Of a stretch of DNA of 64,000 bases, positions 26,162 through 34,291 are shown one piece after another; within the stretch, counting starts at the first letter, position 1; each line of letters begins with the position of its first letter. The notes under the pieces are model-generated. The model had not been told where the DNA came from and made no database searches. It was given only the letters and a program-made list of their open reading frames with translations. The stretch comes from Akkermansia sp. RCC_12PD (GTDB taxonomy: Bacteria; Verrucomicrobiota; Verrucomicrobiia; Verrucomicrobiales; Akkermansiaceae). The stretch spans positions 62,001 to 126,000 of the forward strand of contig NZ_CP143889.1 of NCBI RefSeq assembly GCF_036417355.1, written 5' to 3'. The position numbers were made by a program, and so were the translations under genes.

Positions 26162-26576
26162 CCGTCTTGTGCCCGCTTTCGCTCCTGTAAAAGCCGGGCA
26201 ATTAAGCGGCCTGTCCCTGCCGGCTGTTAAAAAGAAAAAAAGCGTCCGTCTCCCTACCGGATGCGGCGGCAGGCTCTCCACATCCATCATGCCCCGTTTC
26301 CGGTACGGGGCATGATTCAGACCACGGAGCTCCTCATCCCGTTCTCCTGCGGCACTTCCCTTTACCAAATGCTTTATCCTCCTCTGAAAAAGGAGCGGAA
26401 AAGTCCCGGCGCCCGCTAAATCCCGCATTTTCCGGCATTGCGGAAACATACCCCGGAGACTGATAATGTTTGACATCCATCCGGGGTGCGGATAGGGTCA
26501 AACTTGATTTTGTTCCCGGCGCGGAAACACGGCGGCGGAGGCGAAAACAGGCACTTCTCTCATCCAACATTCCTCC
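26162..26576. other. Intergenic region with a perfect 12-bp hairpin
   Basis: About 415 bases. The hairpin ATCATGCCCCGT (26286-26297) with ACGGGGCATGAT (26305-26316) has a 7-base loop and no U-tract on either strand. It may be a transcript-end hairpin for the regulator, a protein-binding site, or part of the pfp leader. No coding frame recognised. Confidence 0.5.
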
Positions 26577-27821
26577 ATGAACGCATTAAAAGGAGCATGC
26601 ATCATCGGGCAGTCCGGCGGTCCTACCGCCGTCATCAACGCCAGCGCTTTGGGAGCCATCCAGGCAGCCCTGCAATGCGAGCATGTTACGCACGTGCTGG
26701 GAGCCGCCAACGGTATTGAAGGAGTGCTGAACGAACGCCTGTACGACATGGTCCAGGAAGACCCGGAAGAACTGGAATTGCTGAAATACACCCCAGCATC
26801 CGCCCTGGGTTCCTGCCGCTACAGGATGGCTGATCCCTCCGTGGACGATGCGGACTACCGCCGTCTTCTGGAAGTGTTCCGCAGGTATGGCGTGCGTTAT
26901 TTTTTCTACAACGGCGGCAACGATTCCATGGACACCTGCAACAAGATTTCCAAATTCATGCAGCAGTCCGGGTATGAATGCCGCGTCATCGGCATCCCCA
27001 AGACTATCGACAATGACCTTTATGGCACAGACCACTGCCCGGGGTTCGGTTCCGCCGCCAAATTCATAGCCACTTCCTGCATGGAAGTGCACCAGGACTT
27101 GCGCGTGTACGACAAGGGGCGCGTCACCATCGTGGAAATCATGGGCCGCCATGCCGGTTGGCTGGCCGGTTCCGCCGCTCTGGCCACGTATGCTGGAGCC
27201 GGCCCCGACCTGGTTTACCTGCCGGAAGTCCCGTTCAACATGGAAGAATTCTGGCAGGACGTCAATGACATTTACCAGCGCAAGGGAAGCTGCATGGTGG
27301 CCGTCTCTGAAGGGGTACGGCATGCGGACGGCCGTTTCATTGCGGAATCAGGGGACAAGGATGTCTTTGGCCACACCCAGCTGGGCGGACTGGGCGCCAT
27401 GCTGGCGGAATCCGTCAAAAGGCAGACCGGGGCCAAGGTCAGGAGCATTGAACTCTCCCTGCTCCAGCGTTGCGCCTCCCACGTCGCCTCCAAAACGGAC
27501 ATTGAGGAAGCCTACTTGGCCGGAAAGGCCGCTGTGGAAGCGGCTGTGGCCGGACAAACGGACAAGATGGTGGCTTTCGAGCGGAACACGGAAAAAGGAC
27601 AGTACGTCTGCAAGACCAAACTGATCGGCCTTACGGACGTAGCCAACGTGGAAAAACTGGTGCCGCGCGAATGGATCAATGCCCGCGGCAACGGAATGGA
27701 GCAGCCGTTCATCGACTATGTTCTTCCGCTCATCCAGGGGGAAACGTGCATGCGGAAGGAACATTCCCTTCCCCGCTTCGCGAAGCTCAAAAAAATCCAG
27801 GCGGAACCGGTCCGGAACTGA
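26577..27821 (+). CDS. pfp: Phosphofructokinase, pyrophosphate-dependent type
   Basis: A 414-residue enzyme that interconverts fructose 6-phosphate and fructose 1,6-bisphosphate. Motifs: IIGQSGGPTAVINAS at the N-terminus (phosphate loop), GGNDSMDT (113-120), PKTIDND (141-147) and MGRHAGWLAG (about 187). The Lys in PKTIDND and the Asp after GGN are the features that distinguish PPi-using enzymes from ATP-PFK (PGTIDND, GGDG). The reaction would be reversible and serve glycolysis and gluconeogenesis. Cytoplasmic. It is monocistronic as far as can be seen. Confidence 0.88.
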   Translation: MNALKGACIIGQSGGPTAVINASALGAIQAALQCEHVTHVLGAANGIEGVLNERLYDMVQEDPEELELLKYTPASALGSCRYRMADPSVDDADYRRLLEVFRRYGVRYFFYNGGNDSMDTCNKISKFMQQSGYECRVIGIPKTIDNDLYGTDHCPGFGSAAKFIATSCMEVHQDLRVYDKGRVTIVEIMGRHAGWLAGSAALATYAGAGPDLVYLPEVPFNMEEFWQDVNDIYQRKGSCMVAVSEGVRHADGRFIAESGDKDVFGHTQLGGLGAMLAESVKRQTGAKVRSIELSLLQRCASHVASKTDIEEAYLAGKAAVEAAVAGQTDKMVAFERNTEKGQYVCKTKLIGLTDVANVEKLVPREWINARGNGMEQPFIDYVLPLIQGETCMRKEHSLPRFAKLKKIQAEPVRN

Positions 27822-27981
27822 CAATTTTCCTTTTCCTCCGGTTTTTTCCTTATAAGGGAGGAATCCGGAACACATCCAGTCGTTCCGTACCCCGGAGCGG
27901 TCCTTTCCCCGTACCCCTTTTCCAGTAACCGGGCGCGGAGCCAGTTACAAACGATACAATGCGCAAGCATCATCAGCCTCC

Positions 27982-28917
27982 ATGCCTGACTACCTGTTTC
28001 AGCATTTTTACTCCACTCTGGCCATCATCGCTTTCCTGCTCGCCACGCTGATCCTCCACCACTACAGCAAACGCGGCAGGGAATGGATTCCGGTACGCGC
28101 CGCCCCATCCGGCTGCTTGGCGTTCGTCATCCTGCTTACGGTACTGACCTTTCTCGCCTCATGTCTTTTCTCCGCCATTCGCACGGGGGAAACCTGGGAA
28201 GAAGCGGTTTTCATGCTGGCACGGCTGCTGGCGCTGGCGGGGGCCTTGGCCGTTATCTCCCGGCTGACGAACTATTACATGCGCCGTGACGGCATCAAAG
28301 ACACGCTGAATCCAGGAGAAAGCGCGTCCTGGCTGGCCTACCGCCTCCGGAACCGGGGAATCTGCCTGTTTCTGCTCATCGGCGTCATTATCTTTATCAT
28401 CGACTTCTTCACGATTTCACTCCCGGTTCCGGAACTGCCGCCGGGCTCCCCATTCCTGATATCCACGCCCGTTCCCCTGCTGGAGGAAAATGCTCCGGAA
28501 GTCCGCATTTCCTCGCGCGTCACCAACAGGTTCTTTGGAGAAAGCGATTTTGATCTGGTCGTCCGGGACACGAATGGACGCAGACACGTTTTCCCTTCCA
28601 TCCTGATCAACCCCGGAGGAGCAAGCGCCATCACCATCTACAGACTGCGGCCTGCCGGAGACCGGAAGGACAGCAGCCTTATCTTCACCAATGAAATCCA
28701 GATATGCCTGCTCAATCTGGCTACAATGCAGGTCAAGATGCTGAGAGGCTCTTCCTCCAATTATCCGTCTGCGGAACCGGAGGACCTGCACGGCCCGGAC
28801 ATTGAAAACCGCCTGGAAATCATAGGACTCTATCGCGGACACTCCTGCATACCCGGAGTGGAATACACCCAGGAGACACGGGCCAAACTGCTGAAAAACC
28901 TTCAGGAGGTGGAATAA
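27982..28917 (+). CDS. Hypothetical membrane protein
   Basis: A 311-residue protein with four probable transmembrane segments (about 8-25, 46-65, 78-95 and 126-145). A soluble, probably extracytoplasmic domain follows from about 150 to the end (VRISSRVTNRFFGESDFDLV, YRLRPAGDRKDSSLIFTNEI). No family recognised. It is preceded by a 160-base gap after pfp and followed by the small monooxygenase-like gene 80 bases downstream, without clear operon signals. Confidence 0.65.
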   Translation: MPDYLFQHFYSTLAIIAFLLATLILHHYSKRGREWIPVRAAPSGCLAFVILLTVLTFLASCLFSAIRTGETWEEAVFMLARLLALAGALAVISRLTNYYMRRDGIKDTLNPGESASWLAYRLRNRGICLFLLIGVIIFIIDFFTISLPVPELPPGSPFLISTPVPLLEENAPEVRISSRVTNRFFGESDFDLVVRDTNGRRHVFPSILINPGGASAITIYRLRPAGDRKDSSLIFTNEIQICLLNLATMQVKMLRGSSSNYPSAEPEDLHGPDIENRLEIIGLYRGHSCIPGVEYTQETRAKLLKNLQEVE

Positions 28918-28997
28918 TGACCGGAACGTCCCAAAAGGATGATTGACACTTCGTCCCCCGCCCCCTTACTCTGCCGGAAGTCAAATTATTGACAGCC

Positions 28998-29285
28998 ATG
29001 ATTAAAATCACTGCCAAAAGCATCGTCAAAGCAGGAGCCAGGGACCAATTTATCGCTACAGCAAGGGAACTGGTGGAAAAAAGCCGTGCTGAAGCCGGCA
29101 ATATCTCCTACCACCTGTACGAGGACATGGACGATCCCGATATCCTGACTTTCATTGAAGAATGGAAGGACCAGGCGGCCGTGGACGTCCATGCGGATTC
29201 CGAACACTTCCAGCACATCATTCCTCTGCTCAGCGACATGGCGGAAGAAGCCATTGAGATTTCCCTGTACCGGGAAATCCTTTAA
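28998..29285 (+). CDS. Antibiotic-biosynthesis-monooxygenase (ABM) family small protein
   Basis: A 95-residue ferredoxin-like alpha-beta protein of the ABM/YgiN-type family, in which dimers act as quinol or polyketide monooxygenases or heme-degrading enzymes. The pattern KITAKSIVKAGARDQFIATA, then SYHLYEDMDDPDILTFIEEW (about 38-57) and HADSEHFQHIIP (about 64-75) is characteristic. The ATG at 28998 was preferred to a TTG three codons upstream. No cofactor-specific residues can be called. A second ABM domain, fused to membrane helices, is encoded at 32615-33220. Confidence 0.82.
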   Translation: MIKITAKSIVKAGARDQFIATARELVEKSRAEAGNISYHLYEDMDDPDILTFIEEWKDQAAVDVHADSEHFQHIIPLLSDMAEEAIEISLYREIL

Positions 29286-29730
29286 GGACTGAAACGGACC
29301 ATTGGGGCTTTTTCAAGAGGAACTTTTCAGGGACGGGAAAATGGGCAAAAAAAAGGCGCGGAATGCGCCTGCAGACGGTTAGAAGCCGGTTTCGCGGCAG
29401 GGCAGTATAAAAAAACCTTACCGTCCCGAACAGGTCTTTGAACGTGACACGAAGCCCCTGACCATGCAGATTGGAAGGCTGGATAACAAGTCTGAATGTC
29501 TGCACCTGACTGTCACGCTTTGCCCTTAATCCTGTTCCCCGTTTTCGGCGGCGAAATGCCACGTCAAAATCCTGCTTGTCAATGATTCCAGGTGGATTTT
29601 TTTTCGCTCCCTTTGCGGAAAAATATTATTCTCCATCCACAGGCTGGACAAGTGGAACGGATGGAGAAAATATAACTTCCCATTGTCTGAAACGGGTGAA
29701 TTCTGTATCATGATTATCCAATTCGCTTTT
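29286..29730. other. Intergenic region, possibly holding a decayed minus-strand gene
   Basis: About 445 bases without a supported gene. A terminator pointing in the minus direction lies at 29347-29370, but no intact minus-strand gene stands upstream of it. Frames between 29380 and 29560 on the minus strand (LHGQGLRVTFKDLFGTV) have some protein character and may be a relic. Confidence 0.4.
29347..29370 (-). terminator. Orphan rho-independent terminator (minus strand)
   Basis: The stem AGGCGC (29354-29359) with GCGCCT (29365-29370) is followed on the minus strand by eight T (complement of 29347-29354). No intact gene or known RNA upstream explains it. Confidence 0.65.
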
Positions 29731-30287
29731 GGCGGAAAAGGCGTATAACCGATCATGGCTATACTAGGACAGTTATAATTGCAGGAGGTGATTTTCTTAT
29801 GGAGACGAACATTCATTACGTATTTGGAAAAGAAGACTTATTAGATTGTGTTAAACCCTTGTGGCAAGAACTCAATAAGCTACATCTTGATCAATCACCC
29901 TGCTTCAAGGACTTTTATGCTAGCAATACTTTTGAAACAAGAAAAGCGGCTCTGCTCTCAACTGCCCGGAAAGGTCAGTTATCTATAATCCTGGCCTGTG
30001 ACGCGGCTACTGTTGTGGGTTATTGCATTGCGAGCATCGTTGGTAACACTGGCGAAATTGATTCAATTTTTGTCTCCAGCGGCTATCGAAAAATGGGGAT
30101 AGCCGGTCATCTCATGGACAAGGCATTGAGCTGGCTTAAGGAGCGCAAACCTAAAAACATGGTTGTCAAAGTAAGTGCAGGTAACGAAAAAGTTTTTGGA
30201 TTCTATGCCAGGTATGGATTTTATCCCTGCTTGACGGAGCTACAGATGCTTCCTGATTCATATAATAACCCACGGCGGAAAAGGCGT
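29731..30287. repeat. 14-bp direct repeats bracketing the GNAT gene
   Basis: The sequence GGCGGAAAAGGCGT occurs at 29731-29744 and again at 30274-30287. The second copy forms the last codons of the acetyltransferase gene. The enclosed 529 bases contain one gene with its own strong ribosome binding site and are more AT-rich than the surroundings. There are no terminal inverted repeats and no transposase. Confidence 0.75.
29783..29790 (+). promoter_or_regulatory. Strong Shine-Dalgarno of the GNAT gene
   Basis: AGGAGGTG lies 8 bases before the ATG at 29799, a near-perfect anti-16S match. Most genes in this window have no such site. TATAAT at 29774-29779 lies directly before it but I see no matching -35 box. 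Confidence 0.75.
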
Positions 30288-30293
30288 GCATAA
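29799..30293 (+). CDS. GNAT-family N-acetyltransferase, probably horizontally acquired
   Basis: A 164-residue acetyl-CoA-dependent acetyltransferase. The fold is readable: an N-terminal helix (LLDCVKPLWQELNKLHLDQS), the beta4 strand GEIDSIFVSSGYRKMGIAGH with the pyrophosphate-binding loop R-K-M-G-I-A-G (about 98-104), then AGNEKVFGFYARYGFYP (about 128-144). Substrate unknown. The gene is AT-rich, uses codons such as TTA and AGA unlike its neighbours, and has a strong Shine-Dalgarno, all pointing to a foreign (for example Firmicutes-like) source. The basic C-terminal end PRRKRRA is encoded by the right-hand 14-bp direct repeat, so the natural C-terminus may have been altered by the insertion. 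Confidence 0.85.
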   Translation: METNIHYVFGKEDLLDCVKPLWQELNKLHLDQSPCFKDFYASNTFETRKAALLSTARKGQLSIILACDAATVVGYCIASIVGNTGEIDSIFVSSGYRKMGIAGHLMDKALSWLKERKPKNMVVKVSAGNEKVFGFYARYGFYPCLTELQMLPDSYNNPRRKRRA

Positions 30294-30729
30294 ACAGCAA
30301 CCTGAAACAGGGCGGCAGGACAGATGTTACCATCCCGCCTCCCTGGTTTAGTATTCCATGTCCAGCGCCCTGCGGGGTTGCTGTTGCCGCTTGTCCCTGC
30401 GGCAAGATACTGTAAGCGCTCTTCAAACTCCGCTCCGTCTTCCCGCATATGCGTTCAGCCGCCGCGTCCGGTGTTGGTGCCGGCATGGGATCAGCCCCTT
30501 TTCCTTATCCGGTTGGCGGTGGTATACTGCTTCTTAGAAAACTTCCCCTGCGCGTCCTTTCCCGCCCCGTCTGTCTGTGCCTCCTGTGGAGTGGACTGCC
30601 TGTTTTATTCGGGATGTCCCCGTTCCCTTACGGTACGCCCCCTACCTGTATTTCCCTCTTTCCCGCAAAAAGGAAACGCCCCGTCCCTTTGCAGGAGACG
30701 GAGCGCCGGAGCTTCGCATAAGTTTACCG
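30294..30729. other. Intergenic region between convergent genes
   Basis: About 435 bases. Minus-strand frames near 30220-30490 (SLKSAYSILPQGQ, AGHGILNQGGGM) have low-complexity Gln/Gly character and no family signature. No hairpin with a convincing U-tract was found for the amidohydrolase operon. Confidence 0.4.
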
Positions 30730-32634
30730 TCAGAACGCGAAGCATCCACACCCGGAGCCCCAGAAATCGGAATATTTGGGACGGGAGGCATTGGCCATCC
30801 CCTCCATCAGCATGAAAGCGGAATGCATGCAGCCATGTTCATGGCAATGGCAGGAATGCTTGTGCTCCTGCTGGAAGGGTACGCCGGCCCTGGCCGCCTT
30901 TTTCGGATCCAGGGGCGCTCCGTAACCGCCAAATACCGCAATCGGCGACCACTCCGGCAGCACCGGAATGGGTTCCGGATCCAGATCCTTGAACGGACCC
31001 GTGGCATAAACGATCCTGCCGTCCATGATGGTCAGCACGGACTCGATCTTCTTGATATCTTCCTCCGGAACGGTGAAATAATCCTCGCTTAGAACGACCA
31101 TGTCCGCAAGCTGCCCGGGGGCGATAGCTCCCTTCTTGCCCGTTTCCGAGGAAAACCAGGTACTGCCCTGAGTGTACAGGCGCAGGGCCTCCTCGCGAGA
31201 AAGGCAATCTTCCTCACGGTACATGCGCGCTCCGCCCACGGTCTTCCCGGTGGTCAGCCAGTACAGGGACACCCAGGGATTGTAGCTGGCCACGCGGGTG
31301 GCATCAGTGCCGGCTCCCACGGGAATGCCCATTTCCAGCATCTTCCGGACGGGAGGCGTATGTTCCGCCGCTTCCTTGCCATAACGGTCCATGAAATATT
31401 CCCCCTGGTAGGCCATGCGGCATTGCACGGCAATGCCCCCGCCCAGTGCCTTCACGCGTTCCAGGTTCTTTTCGTCGATGGTCTCGCAGTGGTCGAAGAA
31501 CCAGTTCAGCCCTTCAAAGGGAATCTCCCGGTTCACCTCCTCATACACGTCCAGAAAGCGGGAAATGCTCTCATTATAGGTGGCATGGAGGCGGAACGGC
31601 CATTTATTGGCGGCCAGCAGGCTGACTACGCCCTTCAGTTCGGACTCCATATCTGCGGGAAGGTCCGGCCTGGGTTCCAGAAAGTCTTCAAAATCCGCGG
31701 CGGAAAAAACGAGCATTTCGCCCGCGCCGTTGCAGCGGTAATAATCGTCCCCCTCCCCGGGTTCCGTCATCTTGATCCACTTGGCAAAATCCTCCTTCTC
31801 TTCCTTCGGCCTCTGGGTGAACAAATTGTAGGCAATGCGCACAGTCATTTCCCCGCGCTTGTGCAATTCTTCAATCACCTCGTAATCCTCAGGATAATTC
31901 TGGTAGCCGCCTCCGGCGTCAATGATGCTGGTCAATCCCAGACGGTTGAGTTCCCTCATGAAATGGCGGGTGGAATTGATCTGGTGCTCCACGGGCAGCT
32001 TGGGTCCCTTGGCCAGCGTGGCGTAAAGAATGGTGGCATTCGGCCGGGCAATCAGCAGGCCCGTCGGGTTGCCGTCGCTGTCGTGCTGGATTTCTCCGGC
32101 GGGAGGGTTGGGCGTATCCTTCGTGTACCCGCAGGCCCGCAGGGCGGCCTTGTTGAGCATGGCGCGGCAGTACAGGTGCAGGACGAACACGGGCGTATCC
32201 GGAGCCACTTCATTGATCTCCTCCAGCGTGGGCATGCGGCGTTCGGCAAACTGGAACTCGCTCCAGCCGCCTACCACGCGCACCCATTGGCCGGGAGGGG
32301 TTCTTCTGGCCTGTTCCTTGAGCATGCGGAGGGCGTCCGCCAGGGAGGGAACGCCGTCCCAGCGCAGTTCCATGTTGTAATTAAGGCCGCCGCGGATGAC
32401 GTGGAGGTGGGAATCGTTCAGGCCGGGAATGACCGTTCTCTTTCCGGCGTCTATGGTCTGGGTATCCGGTCCCTTGTATTTGGCGATGTCTTCGTCGGAA
32501 CCGACAGCCAGAATTTTTCCATCCTTCACGGCAACGGCCTCGGCCATGGTGCCGCGTTCATCCAGCGTCGCTATTTTGCCGTTTGAGATCATCAAATCGG
32601 CGTAAACCTTGTCATTATTTTTCATTGTTTTCAT
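30730..32634 (-). CDS. YtcJ-like metal-dependent amidohydrolase with Cys/His-rich C-terminus
   Basis: A 634-residue cytoplasmic amidohydrolase. It has VIPGLNDSHLHVIRGG near 70 (metal HxH), a long central domain of the YtcJ type, HATYNES near 345, DHCETI near 381, GAGTDATRVASYNPW near 437 and a C-terminal barrel cap (LADMVVLSEDYFTVPEEDI). Unusual is the last 75 residues, with HKHSCHCHEHGCMH and the end GSGCGCFAF, which could bind a metal. It is third in an operon and its start overlaps the upstream gene by 20 bases. The alternative ATG at 32625 would shorten the overlap. The substrate is unknown. Confidence 0.85.
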   Translation of the reverse strand: MKTMKNNDKVYADLMISNGKIATLDERGTMAEAVAVKDGKILAVGSDEDIAKYKGPDTQTIDAGKRTVIPGLNDSHLHVIRGGLNYNMELRWDGVPSLADALRMLKEQARRTPPGQWVRVVGGWSEFQFAERRMPTLEEINEVAPDTPVFVLHLYCRAMLNKAALRACGYTKDTPNPPAGEIQHDSDGNPTGLLIARPNATILYATLAKGPKLPVEHQINSTRHFMRELNRLGLTSIIDAGGGYQNYPEDYEVIEELHKRGEMTVRIAYNLFTQRPKEEKEDFAKWIKMTEPGEGDDYYRCNGAGEMLVFSAADFEDFLEPRPDLPADMESELKGVVSLLAANKWPFRLHATYNESISRFLDVYEEVNREIPFEGLNWFFDHCETIDEKNLERVKALGGGIAVQCRMAYQGEYFMDRYGKEAAEHTPPVRKMLEMGIPVGAGTDATRVASYNPWVSLYWLTTGKTVGGARMYREEDCLSREEALRLYTQGSTWFSSETGKKGAIAPGQLADMVVLSEDYFTVPEEDIKKIESVLTIMDGRIVYATGPFKDLDPEPIPVLPEWSPIAVFGGYGAPLDPKKAARAGVPFQQEHKHSCHCHEHGCMHSAFMLMEGMANASRPKYSDFWGSGCGCFAF

Positions 32635-33220
32635 TATGGTTAGGGATTGTTTCCGCAGCCGCTTCCCCCTGCCTGCTGAAAAGCCAGGAAGAAAGCATGC
32701 GGCTGATCAGAGGCATGAATACCCAGGTCAGCAGAGCCACCACGCAGGCATTGAACAGGAAAAAGGAAAGCCATGCGGGCAGTCCGTGAATCAGGTCTCC
32801 CACAGTAATATTCAAAAGAAAAATGACGAGGCAAACCCCCAGATAGGTAGCCACCGCCGTCTTGTAGCGCGGAGGCGTCTTCATGGGGCTGCCCGGCTGG
32901 TTCAGCCACGCGTCCAGCCCATTCATCTCCTGCATGTCGGGTTCGCCTTCCGTGTGGGCTCCCAGCAGCTTCATCCAGCGTTCATACTCAGGAGAGGAAA
33001 CCAGGGCCTTTCTGGCGGCGGCATTGGCAAAACGGTCCACTACCACATATTCCCCGTTCCCGTCGTTCGGCCTCAAAACGCTGATGCCCACATGGCCGGG
33101 ACAGGTCAGTACAAAATTGACAAAATCCCTCATGGCATGCTCAAACTGGGCTTCATGGCCCGGCAAAATGTGCCGGCGCACGACTACAGTCACTTCATCG
33201 GAAGGGTTCATGGCCTCCAT
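32615..33220 (-). CDS. ABM-domain protein with C-terminal membrane helices
   Basis: About 201 residues from the ATG at 33220 (MEAMNPSDEVTV); 33211 is equally possible, and a TTG at 33301 would give 228. Residues about 1-100 form an antibiotic-biosynthesis-monooxygenase domain (VVVRRHILPGHEAQFEHAMR, YVVVDRFANAAARKAL). After a Pro-rich linker there are two transmembrane helices (YLGVCLVIFLLNITVG and LSFFLFNACVVALLTWVFMP). This matches the known architecture of membrane-bound ABM proteins. It is the middle gene of the operon and overlaps the amidohydrolase start. Confidence 0.8.
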   Translation of the reverse strand: MEAMNPSDEVTVVVRRHILPGHEAQFEHAMRDFVNFVLTCPGHVGISVLRPNDGNGEYVVVDRFANAAARKALVSSPEYERWMKLLGAHTEGEPDMQEMNGLDAWLNQPGSPMKTPPRYKTAVATYLGVCLVIFLLNITVGDLIHGLPAWLSFFLFNACVVALLTWVFMPLISRMLSSWLFSRQGEAAAETIPNHNENNEK

Positions 33221-33301
33221 GCAGTCTTGGTGTTTCCGGGGCTTTCCCCGCGGAAAGGCCGCAGAAACGGACTTTCCGGCAGGGGAGAACTCCTGGATCA
33301 A

Positions 33302-33985
33302 TTAATTATCATGCTTCACCACCTGCGGGGACACCGCAGACTGGGGAGCGTGGTGAATCATCGTGTAGGCGTATTCCACGCCCACGCCGTAGGCTCCGCC
33401 CTGCTGCTTGAGCAGGTTCATCAGGGCATCGTAATGTTCCTTGTTCTTCCAGTCGCGCTGGAACTCGAGAAGTGCGGCAATAGTCGTCAGCCGGGTTCCG
33501 CCCGCCTGGGTAATACGGGAAAGGGCGGCCTTCTGGGCATCACGGGAGGTGGCGCCGCAGCAGTCTTCCACCACGTAAATGTTGTATCCGTCGCCCATCA
33601 TTTCAATGGCCGGCCAGGTGACGCACACTTCTGTCCAAAGACCGGTAAGCAGGATATTCTTGCGTCCCGTCGCCTTAATGGCCTTGCGGAACTCGTCGGA
33701 ATCCCAGGAATTCATGGAGGTGCGTTCAATCACGTGCTGGCCGGGGAATACGTCCAGCAGCTGCGGCCAGACATACCCGGAAAAGCTTTCCGTTTCCACG
33801 GCGGTGATGATGGTGGGCACCTGGAACAATTTGGAAGCCTTGGCCAGCAGGGTAACGTTGTTGATCAGGTCCGCCCGGTTGATGCTGGCTACGCCAAAGG
33901 TCATCTGGGGCTGATGGTCAATGAATACCACGGCAGTATCTTCCGGGGTGTAAAGCTGATGATAGTGTGACGACATGAATGACAT
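33302..33985 (-). CDS. Isochorismatase-family cysteine hydrolase (YcaC-like)
   Basis: A 227-residue hydrolase with the family triad elements: Asp23 in VVFIDHQPQM, a lysine in the KAIKATGRKN segment (101-110), and the nucleophile Cys121 in GLWTEVCVTWP preceded by the cis-peptide region. YcaC-like proteins form octamers and their natural substrate is unknown. An AGGAG at 33995-33999 (minus strand) stands 9 bases before the ATG at 33985, supporting this start and an operon promoter further upstream. It is the first gene of the hydrolase, ABM-membrane protein, amidohydrolase operon. Confidence 0.88.
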   Translation of the reverse strand: MSFMSSHYHQLYTPEDTAVVFIDHQPQMTFGVASINRADLINNVTLLAKASKLFQVPTIITAVETESFSGYVWPQLLDVFPGQHVIERTSMNSWDSDEFRKAIKATGRKNILLTGLWTEVCVTWPAIEMMGDGYNIYVVEDCCGATSRDAQKAALSRITQAGGTRLTTIAALLEFQRDWKNKEHYDALMNLLKQQGGAYGVGVEYAYTMIHHAPQSAVSPQVVKHDN

Positions 33986-34291
33986 CCTATGATTCTCCTA
34001 TATCTATATTTATGGTTGTATCCGGGATTCAAACGGTCTTTTAAACTGCATCCCTTGCCAGTTGGAGAAAGGATTTGGCACATTTGTTGATTTCATGCCA
34101 GAGGGTGACGCAGGAACAAATCCGGGAAAAACAGCAACTCATGATCTGCAAGCCCTTCCGTCCGTGTCATACCACAGCGGAAAAAACGCTCAAAAACACC
34201 TCCCCGGAATCCCCGTCAAAAAGAGAATCCCGGATCATCGCGCCGCAGGAACAGCGGAGAAACCATGCCTCTGCCGCCCCCTCCGGCAGCC
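33986..34291. other. Intergenic, upstream of the isochorismatase operon
   Basis: About 306 bases. The part next to 33985 is AT-rich (TATATCTATATTTATGG) and probably holds the operon promoter on the minus strand. Nothing coding is recognised. Confidence 0.4.

Noticed and set aside
29731-30293. Integron gene cassette with attC site for the GNAT gene
   Set aside because: No GTTRRRY-type core site or attC fold is visible at either end and no integron integrase is nearby. Only the 14-bp direct repeats support a cassette-like event.
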